Source: Lycorma delicatula (taxonomy: Eukaryota; Arthropoda; Insecta; Hemiptera; Fulgoridae). Taken from it: a stretch of 64,000 nt of DNA. Position numbers and translations under genes: made by a program. Shown piece by piece: positions 46,300 to 58,954 of this stretch; position 1 is the stretch's first letter; each line of letters begins with the position of its first letter. Below the pieces are notes generated by a model. It was not told where the DNA came from and searched no databases. It saw nothing but the letters and a program-made list of their open reading frames with translations. The stretch is from contig NC_134462.1 of NCBI RefSeq assembly GCF_047948215.1, forward strand, positions 117,300,437 to 117,364,436. Direction: 5' to 3'.

Positions 46300-47515
46300 T
46301 TAATGGCATTCTTCGCGCGACTTACTTTCCATCCGAGCGGAAGGTACAAGAAGAGACTTTGTACGTCCATGTACGAGACATTGTTACCTGCTGTCTCTAA
46401 AGTCTTCAACAGACTCTTTATTCGAAGGTTGAAGCCAGGTTCAGCGAAAGAACAAATTATTCCTGACCATCAGTTTTGTTTCCGCAGTGGTCATTCAACT
46501 ACAGAATAAACCCATAAAATTGTTAAATGTCATTATCAGGTATTTAAAAGGAAAAAATATGGTTCAGCAGCGGTTTTGGATGTCCAGCAGGCCTTCGACA
46601 AGGTCTGGTTGCCTGATTATTTTATAAACTGAAATTTAGTTTACCACAAAAATTTACTTCGTCTGCGTAGCTACCTGGGTGGTCGTTTTTCCAGGTTAAA
46701 CGTAATCAAAAAATCGGGTTTTTGACATTCATTCTAGTGTTCCGGGTCAGTTCCGGGACCGATTCTATACTTTTTTCTACAATGCGGATCTTTTATCTTG
46801 CAACAATTTAGCTGTTGCCCCGTTTTCTGATGACAAGGCGATCTTCGTGGTCGACGATAATGCAATACTAGCCTCAGACAGTCTGAATTGAGTTAAATAA
46901 ACAGGTGGTTAACTAGGTGGAAAATTAAAGTTAATCCTGTGAAGTCTAGTCATATAACATTTAAAACGAGAAAAGAAGGCTCTCCAGTCCACTTTGAATA
47001 TGCTTCCTGCTGACCACGTAAGACATCTAGGTTTGCATCCAGATCGTCGTCTGACTTAGAAACATCAGGTAAGAAAAGTAGTTGAACGTAGCTGAAAGTA
47101 GCAATAAGCAGCTGAACATTAAGTTTAAACAAATGTACTGGCTGTTATCCAGAAAATCTCAGTTATCTTTGTCAAACAAACAGTTATTTTACAAATTACT
47201 TCTAATATCTAAATGGATCTACGGTATTCAACACTGGAGAACGAAAAGCAAAAGGAACATTGGAATTATCCAGCGGTTTCAGAATACGACACTTAGGAGC
47301 ATAACAGCGGTACCATGGTTTGTGAGGAACAGCGAGGTTCGTGAATGTCTCGGTCTGCGTTAAAGAAATTCAATGGATTAGTTCGACGCATAAATTACGT
47401 CTTAACAACCATCGAAACTATCTGGCTGTGAAGTTACTGGATAATAGTGAGATTATTAGACGCTTGAAACGCTCCAAGTTTTTGATCTACGTGATGGAGT
47501 GTGATGTTTAATATA
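46300..47515 (+). pseudogene. Decayed Jockey-like LINE reverse transcriptase
   Basis: Readable pieces in order: LPAVSKVFNRLFIRRLKPG (46386), IIPDHQFCFRSGHSTTE (46456), VLDVQQAFDKVWLP (near 46577), VPGPILYFFLQCGSFIL (near 46753), AVAPFSDDKAIFVVDDNA (near 46812; FADD has become FSDD), RWKIKVNPVKSSHITF (near 46917), QLNIKFKQMYWLLSRKSQL (47102), SKWIYGIQHWRT (near 47200) and a C-terminal LDNSEIIRRLKRSKF (near 47440). This is the full span from fingers to thumb and tail of Jockey-type RT. The endonuclease is absent. About six stops or shifts break it. Confidence 0.85.
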
Positions 47516-47811
47516 AGAATTTCTTCTAAGAAATATGAATTGCTGTCTTTCGTCTTATCACTATAATTTAAGAATTGTAGAATTGCCAATTATGTTTTGT
47601 TGCGTTCATTTCGTAGAGTAGTATTTTTATTTTTCTCACTGTAAGATATATTTTTCATCCGTATAACTTTGTTTAAATGTCTTATTTTTTTAGAATTTCA
47701 CTAGAAGCTATCTCAGTCAAGCTGTTTAATTTACTAACAGAATTTATCTATTAATTTTTGTAAACAGAACTGATTGTAGAAACAAATTTGCAAGAAAATA
47801 TAATATAAATG

Positions 47812-47855
<44 letters not shown>

Positions 47856-47929
47856 AGTAAATAAATTTCTTTTATACAATTTTTTTTTAAATAGGCAAAA
47901 ATATTTTGGAACTCTATATTTTTAGAACT
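47516..47929. other. LINE 3' flank and TA microsatellite
   Basis: 47813-47846 is a TA run. The preceding AT-rich 300 bp may be the LINE's 3' untranslated region. A minus-strand frame through the TA repeat is an artefact. Confidence 0.4.
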
Positions 47930-48048
47930 TAAATTACAGTTGCTAGATGAATGATAAATAAATTTTGTAGCGTGTGAGTAATGCCATCCCTGACTGGGAA
48001 TCGAAACCGGAATATTACTTACTAACATCAAATGGCCGTCATTTGGTG
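47930..48048 (-). mobile_element. tRNA-derived SINE, family 2
   Basis: On the minus strand: GGTTTCGATTCCCAGTCAGG (B box), GATGGCATTACTCACACGCT, then ACAAAATTTATTTATCATTC. The A-box side (ACCAAATGACGGCC) is poorly preserved. A LINE begins just downstream on the plus strand. Confidence 0.6.
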
Positions 48049-48176
48049 AACTGAGGTGTCTTCGAAAGTATTACCTGTTATGCTGCGTCAGTTTGGGCGC
48101 ATAAGTTTGAAAGAAATCGAGCACTTATTCAAAATTTAAGGAGTGTCAGCGCAGAGCCTTAATCGTATGCACTGAT

Positions 48177-48776
48177 GTGTTTCAAACAATCTCTTACGAG
48201 GCTGCTACCGTATTGGGAAAGGCTCTCCCAACCGATTTAGTGGTGAAAGTTCGGGCAGCCATATGGAAATTGAGAAGAGGTAGGAAGGCTGAGGTATTTG
48301 GGATGCGGTTTCGAGCCAGGCCTGTGCCGGTGCGAAACGGTGATCGCAATGCACCGGTTCTAAATTTCGATCAGTTGCCCATCTTCCGCCTGCGGAGGAA
48401 GCTTTACAGCCTCGCGATGGAAGCATGGCAGCAAGAATGGCACGCCACGACTAAGGGTAAGTCCTTGTTTAGATTTGTACAGGTGTTGGGGGAATGGTAC
48501 ACCTCTAGTTCGTCTTTAAGGGCAACGGGAGCCCAAGTGCTCTCCAATCACGCGAATTTGAAACAATATTTGTTTCAGTTCCACCTGATGGTGGCAGCTG
48601 ATGAGCTGTGCGTCTGCCCAGCTCTTGGACAAACTAGAAATGCGGACACCCTGGAACCTAGAGGCCAAGGAGAAAATTGGCCACTCATAAACGGCGAATC
48701 ATGGTGGCGTGAGCCGCATTGTCAGACCGTGTGGGAGTTCTTTGATGCCGTTGCTTTGTTCAATCGGCATCAGTAG
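48177..48776 (+). pseudogene. R1-like LINE ORF2 C-terminal fragment (199 codons open)
   Basis: The open frame continues from RRALIVCTDVFQTISYEAAT (one frameshift just upstream, about 48145), the usual end of the RT-connection segment. It then reads LPTDLVVKVRAAIWKLRRGR, LYSLAMEAWQQEWHATTKGK, SLFRFVQVLGEW (compare GxWTxxLIxxL), LRATGAQVLSNHANLKQYLF and ends QTVWEFFDAVALFNRHQ. The knuckle-like HLMVAADELCVCPALGQTRN replaces the normal CCHC (CxxC ... H ... C); only CVC is left. Long openness despite a truncated start suggests a relatively recent insertion. Confidence 0.75.
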
Positions 48777-49082
48777 GTTAAGGGATATAAGACTCCTACC
48801 GCTTGCTGTAGGAAGTTAATCTCGAGAAATGGCTGGCCTTCGGTCAAATACAGCTCCAAGCGCTATAATATGGTGGACAGGTACTTGCTGGCATTCAACA
48901 ACCTAAGCGTAGCAGCAAATTGATGTCCTTGACGAAATAAATTTTAATTTATTGACTTGTCATATATTTTAGTATGTAGACGGGGTGCGCCTACCCATTT
49001 TAGTAGTATATGACAAGAAAGCGGTGGGACACGCAAGCGAGTGGTGTAGGGCATCACGCAATTAGGTAAGCTCTAGGAGCTA

Positions 49083-49125
49083 CACGGTTTAGCGACAAAT
49101 ATAGGATATTTGTCACTAAACCGTG
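49083..49125. repeat. 20-bp hairpin in the LINE 3' UTR
   Basis: Left arm CACGGTTTAGCGACAAATAT (49083-49102), loop AGG, right arm ATATTTGTCACTAAACCGTG (49106-49125), with one mismatch in 20. It is 3' of an R1-like ORF2, where RNA structure recognised by the RT is expected. Confidence 0.85.
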
Positions 49126-49210
49126 TTGAGGCACAGTAGCCGTTTGTGGCACGGACATTCGGCCTCTTGCTTTAGGGCGACCGAATGGGGTGGTGGTGAG
49201 AAATACCAGA

Positions 49211-51734
49211 CAAACCAACATTTTACTAACAATTAAAAGAGAAAAATAGTTATGAAAATCTAAAAAAAATAAATATTTTTTTGTTATATTTCAGATATAT
49301 TTACAATCGATTTCGTAGATTTTAAACCATAAGTAAATTCGTCCTAGACCTACGCAGTACCGGAACTGCGGTCTATGAGAATCTAAGTTCTCAATATTGT
49401 ATCTTCACTATCCAAGCCATTCAGGTCGCTGAAAAGATTGTCTCAAATGACCTTACAAGATAACTTTCTAGAATCTCGATTCGAACTTGACCAAGTCCTA
49501 CATTTTCTGAGTTAGTTCCACCGGTCGTAATCCCGATTTTGTGAAACCGTGATTTTATCAGTTGACAGCTGATCCATATTTATATTGCACTAGGTAAGGA
49601 TGCAGTATTTGCACAAACCAAAATTAATTTTAATTGTATAGTATCATTCCTAGGATAACTCGAATAAATATATCGTTTTTTAAACACTCATAAAAAATTA
49701 ATATATAACTTTTTTAATCAGAAGAAACTTTTGTACACCACTGTAACAAGTAACATCTCATGTTAATAAAAATGTTTATAATAATAATAATTGTCTTACT
49801 GATACTAAATTATGATTTTTCTTGTATTTTATATATTGAAAAAAAAAGTTCCCGGAAAAAAATTAGAATATATTTATATTTGTTATTTTAAATTGTCCTT
49901 AGCTGTATTTTTTTTAACTATTCCTCCTTTCTTTTTCTACTTATTCTTCCTAGTATTATCCACTCTTAATTTTATTTTTATTTTCTTGATAAGTAATGAA
50001 TTACAGAAAATGAGGAAAAGGTATTTTTAGATATGTAACTATTATTTTTAATTTAATATTTTGTTCTTTTGTGTACATTAAAGCATTCTTCCTAAAATTA
50101 TATTTGGTATTGCCGAATATATAATTACTATCATCTTCGATAAAATACTTTTCAACCAATTTTTTTTTGAAATGCTAACAAGTTTTTTTGTATCTTAAGC
50201 AAATAAATTATACAATCTTCCTTTAGCATTTCGATATTGGTTCCTTTAGAAATTTTTTTTGATAACTTTGGATCTCTTAACTGACTGTAAACAGATCAAA
50301 CATGTTTTATTAAAAATATACTTATGGTAGTTGTAGGATTTATGTTTTTATCCAGAAATTTATTTTAAGCTAACGGCTGTAATGCAAAAATAAAAAAACA
50401 AAAATATGACGTGGATGGTAAGGAAACAGTGATTTTATCAGAGCAAAATAAATATATCATAAAATTAAAAAAGTAAAAAAAAATTTTTATAAAAAAAAAC
50501 TTTTACCGTAAAAGATTAAAACAAACTAAATAAGCGTGGAATTTTTGTCCGAGGCCTTTTTTCATTTCGTACTCGCTAAACCTAGTTATTCTTCAACATC
50601 CTTATGAATCGCATTTCAATTGCGTCAAATTTTCATGTTTTACTTCATTGAAAATATATACTCTTTACAGAATCTATTTATAATTCCTTGAAGCATATTT
50701 GAAGCTGGAAAATTTCTTTCCCGCATAAAACTCTTCTTGTTTATCCGTTTCTTTTAATATCTATCGTACTTTTTAAACCTTTTATCATGTTACAATGGAA
50801 ATTAAATTTTGAAAATTCTAAAAATTCGAAAAGGAAGATAAATTTTAAAGTTTATATTCTAAAATACAGAAGATATAAATTTTCTTATAAAATGGGGAAA
50901 AAATATTTGCTTGTCCTTCTTCAAACAATCATACCGCAACATTGTTTCACCCGTAGCTTTTGATTAATTAATTTTACAAATTGTTTTTAGAAATCTTAGC
51001 CCTCATGATAAATTGATACTGTAGAGATTATAGCAATGACAGCATAAGTAGAGAAAAATCTGTCAAATCTACTTTTACCTGGATAAGTATAGGGTGGTTG
51101 AGTGAAGTAATTCCTATTAATTTATTGTAGTTTTTAGTAACAAGTTGAAACTAATTGAACTTGTTCATCTGACAATCAGTCCTGATTGTGATAAATATGC
51201 TGCTCTTACGTCAATACGGAAAAAACATGACTGTGAATTTAATTTTTAACTTTAAAAAAAAAAAAATTATTCACGAAAATTTGAAAAAATTATTCAAAAT
51301 ATACCCAATTTAGATGTTAAATCAACAATCCTTATTAATACTATTTTTAATTTAACATTGTATTTCCTTAAACCTGACAACAAGCCAACTAAAATTTTTT
51401 AATAATTTTGTCCAAAGAAAATAACCAAACTTTAATAAACAAGCAGTCTTTAAATAAATCCCGGCGAATGAATTAACTGCGTAAGATGAGATTTCCCCAA
51501 AATCAAAAAAAATATCCAGTGTAATTAGCTGATTCTGTAATCGGAAATGAATATTTTACTAAATTAATAGGATTTTAATTACCCGGGGTTTTAGTAACCT
51601 AAACTCCCGCGTACTAAGTATGTCATAAAAATAATGAAAACGAAACGCAGTTAATCGATAATTGCTGAAGAGTAGTCGATAATAATAACCGAAAATTGAC
51701 CGATATAGTATACACGTTTTTCATCCCTTTTTTT
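49211..51734. other. AT-rich intergenic stretch
   Basis: No supported gene. 49320-49620 is GC-richer without recognisable features. Confidence 0.4.
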
Positions 51735-52910
51735 CTTCCTTGTACGAAGTAAAGGAAGTATTGTGATCGCGAAAAATTTATGTTTTCAGATTTCAACGGA
51801 AATATTCATTTTGACCATCCCTGAATCTATTTTGACTAGTTTCGGCGTGACGTCTGTACGTACTTATGTTTGTATCACGCAAAATTCAAAAAATATTAGC
51901 CGTACGATGTTGAAATTATGGATTTAGGACTTTATGTGATTTAAAACAGTTTGAATTTTGGAATAATAAGTTGCAATAATAAGCTCTTATTGAGAGATTT
52001 TCAACGGTATGTCATAAGTGGTATTTATTTTCATTGGTATCAGAGTTTTAGCCAAACAAAATTTTCATTAATGAATTATTTGGATCTTACAAGGGAAGGC
52101 ATACCGGTTCGAATCAGACTTCATCACTTTTTTTTTATTTATTTTTTCTAACTTTTTTTAAAATTTAAATATATTGATTTATTATTAATTAACTCGTGAT
52201 TGTAAAAAAAGTTTTATAATAGCTAATAATTCAATAAAAACAATAAAAAAAAATCAGAAACTATTAGTGAAATAAATTTTTATGTACTTTTAAAAATGTG
52301 TATATGTGTATTTAATTGCCATTATTACAGATATATAAATGTAATGGATTTGGTGAAACTGATATTTAATATTAATTGAAAATTATAATTTAGAATCGTT
52401 TCTAGTTTAATTTTTTATTTTGATTTTTGATTTTCTAGTTTAATTTCTCTTTAATTTTATTTAATTATTCTGGACTTTTTATTTAATTTTACCTACGTTA
52501 AAGTTAACTACAAATTGACTGAAAATAGACCCTCACAAGTACAACATATACACCGAGGCATGCATGCCCGATCTTTTTATAAATTGCAAAAAATTCTTAC
52601 CTTTATGTTCAGTACTCCTCTGATAATGTCGGACAATATTCTCCCTAAGTCGGAATTGATCATTATTTCGTTTGTTTTTTGTTGCCAATCATTTAATCCC
52701 TCTTTGGTTTAATGCAATTCTTTACATACTCGGTTTATGTACACGGTTTATAGTTTCAGCAATTGCGAAACTGTCCACTTTATTAAAGAAATGGAGGATC
52801 GTATCTCGCTTTCAAATGAAATAAGTTTAAATGAAGTCTAGTAAAAAATGTGTATATGTAATTTAATAGGCGTACAACGAAGTCATGTGTTGTCTACTTC
52901 AGCTTTAATG
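51735..52910 (+). repeat. Repeat family X, copy B
   Basis: Best-bounded copy. Left end CTTCCTTGTACGAAGTAAAG and GAAGTATTGTGATCGCG; right end AATTTAATAGGCGTACAACG followed by AAGTCATGTG. The left tip CTTCCTTGTACG is the inverted complement of the right-tip word CGTACAAGGAAG as seen in the other copies. A B-box-like GGTTCGAATCAGAC lies near 52106. Non-coding throughout. Element class is not assigned: an SINE-derived composite or a non-autonomous DNA element are both possible. Confidence 0.75.
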
Positions 52911-54867
52911 CAAATATTTTGGTACTATTTTTTTAATGTTGTTTAATCGAATACGAAGATACCTGCGCAAAAGTGTTATTAGAAATATAAAAACTTGTTT
53001 AATTACGTTAATATATGATATATAAAGCTTCATGATGTTGTAGATTACACAAGTTAAAATGTTATAGCAATTAGCATATATAAAAATCTGCATACCTTTG
53101 AAATATAATTATTTTGTTAAATTTATCTTACTTTATAATTATCTAGGAGATTAAATAAAGAAATGTTTTAAACGTTTTAAACATAACAAAAACCTAATCT
53201 AGTTTGAAAAAATCTAACCTAACCTATGAAGGAAAAAAATATTTTTTATAAAAAAACAACTTTACTTCCACGATTCTTTACGTATTAAGTTTATTTATAA
53301 TGTAATATTTGTATCTTTCTGTAATATATTTTAAATTATATATTCAAAGGCTGACTGTTAAGTTTACATATACTTATTTTTATACCGTTTGAAAAAGTAA
53401 TTTTACTAGTGATTTAGATATTTTATCATGTTTTTTACGCTAAAATCTATACTTTTTTGATACAAGAGCTTTTATACGGTTTGAGTAGATTAATTAGATC
53501 GTGAAGTCTTAAACAATGTAAGAGAATATTTTAGGGAACAACGCCAGTTTTTAACAAATTCCTAAAATCAAATATGAAGCTATTAAAATTTCTACTTAGT
53601 TATTATTTGTCTACTGATTATCTCTTATATCAATCGTCGATGACTACGCATTTGTTTTGATTAAGCCCTGAGTTTAACATTTAAATATAGAATATTTAAA
53701 TTTATTTATTCGTATAATTATTTACTATACAGGTGTGTCTGTTTATTTTTTCATGTTTTCCATTTAATCTCATTGTTTAATATTAAATAAGTCGCGCGAA
53801 AGATTTAGAGGCAAGATCTAAGTAAAATGAAACACAAATATGCATGTACATCTGTTGATTAGGTTTATTGAACAAATAATAGACATAAGCTGAACACAAC
53901 TGGAAAAGAGAGGGGGGAGGATAGGTAGAGCGATAAAGCACGATAAATAGAAAATTTGTTTAAACCAGTCGAGAAGAATTTACATAGTTAAACAGCGTGA
54001 TAAATCAAAATATATCCTTGCAATCAGTCTGAGTATTATTTGCTTCGTTATATGTAAAATCTACCCGATTAGCCTACTTCAACCCCTTAAAAATGATGAA
54101 GGATAATAATAGTATTAATAAAAAGAAATTATTATAAAGGGGGTGATATAACATGACTTATAGTTTATTTAATCCCCCCTTATTTTTTATGTGTAGTGAT
54201 AAATGTATGGCAAATATGTTCCCCTAAGGGCCTGGTAAAAATACACCGCTCCTCTTCTAAAAAAACCCCTTATACAAATCTTTTATCTCGCACAGATTTT
54301 ATCCACCCCTAGTTTCTGCTATTGCTGCTGCTGCTGTGTACAGTTGAACTCGAGAGGGTGACTACCCTTCCAATTAGAAACTCTCTTCTCTTCCATCCAC
54401 TTGTAACCGCCCGTGAACAGAATCGTACTATTGAAAGAACCCTTAGGTTTTGTCTTATTCTGCTTCCACAAGCGAAGAAAGTTTATATTTAGATTTCGTA
54501 TAATTTATATGCGCGTATGAATCGGTTCCAAGCTGCAATGTTCGCTATGTAAAGATATGACCTCGCACGGAAAAAAGATGCATGCACATACGTATGGTTA
54601 TATCGGCGACAATGTATGACACGGTTGAGATATATAATACACTAGTATATACCTTTGGAAAAATTTTGCTAATAAAAATATTTTCTATATTTTTAAATCT
54701 CCTTTTTTGCGATAATATTTTCAGAAATTTCTCGTTTAATACATTTTATGTTTTTTTTTTTCAACATTTTATTATAATTCTTTAATTGCTTTTTGCAGAA
54801 TTACCAGTAAAATTAGCGTTTTAAAATTTCTTTATGTGTGAAAAAATGAAAACAAATATCTTTTGTC
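52911..54867. other. Intergenic stretch with a GC-richer segment at 54230-54450
   Basis: No coding motif. 54315-54340 contains a short CTG run (GCTGCTGCTGCTG). 54340-54480 is unique-looking sequence that could be a non-coding regulatory element. Confidence 0.35.
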
Positions 54868-54990
54868 CGGAAGTCCCGGGTTCGAATCCCGATCAGGCAT
54901 GGCATCTTTTCATCCGCTACCGAATTTCACCGGTCAAATGATCACAGCTGTTGGCGTTCGCCCTTTCGTAATAAAAAATAAATTATTTTT
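54868..54990 (+). mobile_element. tRNA-derived SINE, 5'-truncated
   Basis: GTCCGGAAGTCCCGGGTTCG then AATCCCGATCAGGCATGGCA, containing the B box GGGTTCGAATCCC in excellent condition. The A box is missing, so this is not a tRNA gene. The head resembles family 2, but the tail (CATCCGCTACCGAATTTCAC) differs from the 38.8 kb copy. Confidence 0.65.
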
Positions 54991-57852
54991 AATAATAAAC
55001 AAATACAGATTAAAAATGTATACGAGTTAAAACTATTAACTCGATTACCGATATTTATTTTTTTGAATTATTACTAGTTTGTTTAAAATGATAATTTACG
55101 GACGCAAACGTTTTATATCTTTCCCCCCAAAAAAAACCGGCTAGTTTCCATAAAAAAGGATGGTGCACGGGTTTATTTGTTTGTTGTATGTGCTCAAATG
55201 TTTACTTTAGTTGCTATTGGCGCAGAGCGGACCACGTGTTGCGCCGGGGACCTGCGCGCAGCGCACGAAGGATTCATTCGTTCGAACGATTTATACTTCT
55301 CAAACGATGTATACTTCTTTATACAAAAGATTTATCTAAAATTATCTTTGTGTTTTGGGGATAAAAACGAAAACCATACGGGTTAGAGTAGTGTTAAAAA
55401 ATCACAACTCTAGAAACAGCTAAAAATGTTCAGGATTTTGAAGCTTTTCGGTGTAAAAGGTTTTGTTATTGTGAGTATGCAAAATTTATGAACGTTATTT
55501 ATTTATAGTTGGCAAAGAAATTTAACAAAATCATGTATAATGAAATATAAACCATATAATATTTTCGGGCCAGAGACCCTTTTTTCTAGTATGTTATTAA
55601 TTACACATAAGGAAATATTCAATAACTAAATAATGAGTAAGCATTTTGATCGTTTCTGGAGAATTAGGCTTATATAGATTACAGGAAAATATTATTCTTC
55701 AAACTAACTGTTATTTATGGCAAGAAAGAAACGCGTACATTTTTGTTGGTGGTGTTTGTAAAGTTTTAATTTTTTTTGGTATTTATTCATGCTACACATT
55801 CAGAGTTTATTATTGCTATTATTTTATGTAATATAAAATAGGTAAATTTTCTTAGATTGGAAAAAATATTTTTTTTTTAAAAACGTTTATTTAATTTTTC
55901 ATTACGTACGAGATAATATAATTTGCATCCCTTGCTTACCTTTAAAAATGATTATACTAAAAAAATTTCGATTAAATTTCCAATATATCCTGAAAATATT
56001 CCTTTATTCTGATAAATAAAAAAAATACGAAAGAAAAGGATAAGAAATTTCTTTTCTTTGCATGAATCATGTGATCCACGTTTAGTTCGGGATTAAAACT
56101 TCTGTATATGAAAAATGAAGCCAAATATACCACTTACACTAAAATGTTTAGTCGCGTTGTTTGTCTTAATTACAATTTTATACCCTATTAGTTTATTTTC
56201 AAAATCATTCTCATTGTTCAAGAAATAATAGGATAAATTAATCATTCAGATCAGATTCACAACTAGAATCAATGGTAAAGGGAAAATGCAAAGCAGTATT
56301 GCCTTTAGATTCCAATATGGGGATTTCAATAAATAATGAGAAATTCAGTTTCTCAGGATTCATTATTCCGTTATTTTATTTCTAAATACTGTTAAGTTTT
56401 GTATAATAACAAATTAATATTGTTCAGTGTTTTCTTAGATTCAAGAGTACTCTTGAAACTAGCAATCTTACACTCGTGACATGTTTAACCAAATTAATTT
56501 AAAATAAATTAACGTATATAAGTATAATTATATAATAATTTAAAACTGTTATAAAATAGTCCGAAAACAAAGTTGTAATACGTTTCTGTCATTGATTTTA
56601 TTTATTCTTATGTTATGGAAAAATAATGATACATGAAAAAAGTCACTAAGATTTCTTCTTTAGGATGGGATTAATTTATGATGAAGTTTTATTGTAAAAT
56701 TGTCTACATATTTGAACAAGCCGAAATAAGTTTAACAAATTTTTTAAATCGTTTTTCCCCTCTCCACCTACAAAATCTCCTTTCAAGAATTTAAAAAATT
56801 ATTTTTACGTTTACTGTGTTTAATGGAAAAATTAAAAAAATCCACTAAAAAACTTACAACCAATGAAATGTCACCTTATGATTTCTTTCGTGGAGGTGGT
56901 GAAATATGATGATATTTTATTCTAACATTATTATTAAAAGTTTATCATTTAAACTTTCAATACTATCATAAGCTTAAATAAACCCAAAAAAGTTTTGAAA
57001 AATAAAAAAATCGATATTTTAAATTTTGATTGGCTCTCTCACCCTCAATATTGCTCTCAATGTATTTTTGGGAGGTCGTTTGCTCTCTACTATGCCTAGG
57101 AAGACGTTAGAAAAATTCGGTTAAAACACATGCAATAAATAAAAAAGATAGCTTTTTTCGATCGTTGAGGAAGGTGAGAATTTTGAGGCAAACCTTTTTT
57201 AAAAGCGGTAAGAAAAGCATGAATCATGTACTGGGCTTAATATAAAGTAATTTTTGCAAAATCTTTAAAAAATAAACCCAACCAACAAATTATACTATAT
57301 ACATAGCTCCCCGTACAAAATTTCATAAAAATCGATTTATCCTATGAATCATTATTAAGCTTCAAACACGCCAACCCAAGTAAATACATATGTACAAACG
57401 CACGTACGAATATTACCCCCCACTTTTTTATGGGGGGGTCCCTGGGTCATGAAATGGAGAGAAATGCAAAAAACCCTTCCCCTATTTTTAACTGATTACC
57501 ATACTTTCCTTCTTGTAGCATAGCTCTAGAGTTATAGTTTTCTATGTATACTGTATATATAGAATCATAAATAAAGAATTTAGATTCTTCTTTATCTGTA
57601 AAAGGCATTGACTAATTTTTATCATCTAGTTCTGAAACTTATCCCTACTAGAATAAGAAGTCGTATAAATTTGCTAAAAAAAATTAGCTAACTACCTTTA
57701 AATACAAGCTTTATATACTCGTATTTAACTTATTGGATGTAAACTACAGTGGTACAGATAAGTTTCATTAATATCCGATTTACCTTCATTTAATCCGGAC
57801 CCGTAAGGTGCTGCATTTTCCTTGTCCGTATTACAAGTGAGTTACACGCTCT
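54991..57852. other. Intergenic stretch with possible unassigned repeats
   Basis: 55140-55385 is a GC-richer block with a 69-codon frame and no motif. 56830-57480 has wording typical of old interspersed repeats (AAAATTTCATAAAAATCGAT, TACATATGTACAAACG) and a short stem of GGGGGGG/CCCCCC at 57413-57440, but I found no partner copy here. Confidence 0.35.
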
Positions 57853-58527
57853 GAAAAAAAAATCTGATGTGGACACCACATGACTTCCTTGTACGCCTAT
57901 TAAATTATATATATATACACATTTTTTTAAAAATAAAAGTTCGTAAAATCTTATTTCATTAATAACTTCTGATTTTTTGTTAATTGTTATTATTGAATTA
58001 TTATTCATTGTCTTTTTTTTTACAATCTGAAGTTAATAATTAACAATAAATCAATATATTTAAATTTTAAAAAAATTCGGATTTGAACCGATGTGCCTTC
58101 CCCTTGTAAGACCCAAATAATTCATTAGTTAAAAGTTTATTTGGCTATAACTCTGAAAATAAGTACCACTTACGATATATCATTGAAAAGCTTTCAATGA
58201 GGACTTATTAATGAAGTTAACAAAAAGTCCAAAATCCAAATTTTTGGGGATTTTAGGCTTTTTTGGACACCTTTGGGTTCAGTCGATTGCAATCAAAATG
58301 GTAAGTGCACAACTAGATGTTATAACAATCCTAAATCTAAACTCTCAACACCCTACGACTAATCATTTTTGAGTTATGCAAGATACAAACGTACGTACGT
58401 ATGTATAGACGACGTGCCGAAACTAAGCAAAATGGATTCAGGGATAGTCAAAATTGATATTTCTCTTGAAATCTGAAAACCGAAATTTTTCGCGATCACA
58501 ATACTTCCTTTACTTCGTACGAGGAAG
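57853..58527 (-). repeat. Repeat family X, copy C (internally shortened)
   Basis: On the minus strand it begins CTTCCTCGTACGAAGTAAAG (from 58527) and reads through AGATTTCAAGAGAAATATC, GCAATCGACTGAACCC and TCATTGAAAGCTTTTCAATG. It continues to GGTTCAAATCCGA (B-box-like, near 58090) and ends with AATTTAATAGGCGTACAAGG and TGTGGTGTCCACATCAGATT. Compared with copy B it lacks most of the AT-rich half between the B-box-like word and the end. Confidence 0.75.
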
Positions 58528-58950
58528 TAAAAACATCAAAAGAAAAAAAAAACATTTTATTTTAGGATTCCTGTAATCTATAGTAAGTTTTTCTTAATTA
58601 TAACTCAAAAATTAATGATAGATTAAAAACATAACAGTGAAAACAGTTACAGTGAAAAATAATGTCTAATGTCAACTACTGATGATAAAACTAAAATATT
58701 AAAAGGGTTTTAAATCTTTTCAGTAAGTGATGAGTAACATTAATTTGACGTGACATAATCTCCTGAAAGAACATATTTTCATATATGTGTATCTGATTTC
58801 TTTACAATCCTTATTGTTTCAAAGTGAGAAAATTATTACACGTACTTTTGAATTTAATAAAATAAGTAAAAAAATAATAATAAATAAAAACCACATATAT
58901 TTCTTTCATGCTTGTTATATTTGATATTCTTTCTATAATTGTAAATATTT
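58528..58950. other. AT-rich stretch
   Basis: No feature. Confidence 0.35.
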
Positions 58951-58954
58951 CATT

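Larger units (their letters stand above)
48056..49210 (+). mobile_element. R1-like LINE, 5'-truncated, with intact-looking ORF2 tail and 3' UTR
   Basis: Starts abruptly within the RT connection domain (ITCYAASVWAHKFERN, 48069) and runs through an ORF2 C-terminus to an untranslated region ending near 49210. The UTR holds a 20-bp hairpin (49083-49125) and GC-rich sequence to GACCGAATGGGGTGGTGGTG. There is no poly(A) tail, as is common for R1-type elements. Composition changes sharply at both borders. Confidence 0.75.

Noticed and set aside
47744..48031. 95-codon minus-strand frame
   Set aside because: It runs through a TA microsatellite and a SINE, and it shows no domain.
54868..54905. Possible tRNA gene 3' half with a perfect B box
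   Set aside because: There is no A box or 5' half upstream; it fits a truncated SINE.
55177..55386. 69-codon frame in a GC-richer block
   Set aside because: The start is arbitrary, there is no known motif, and the second half is AT-rich composition-driven text.
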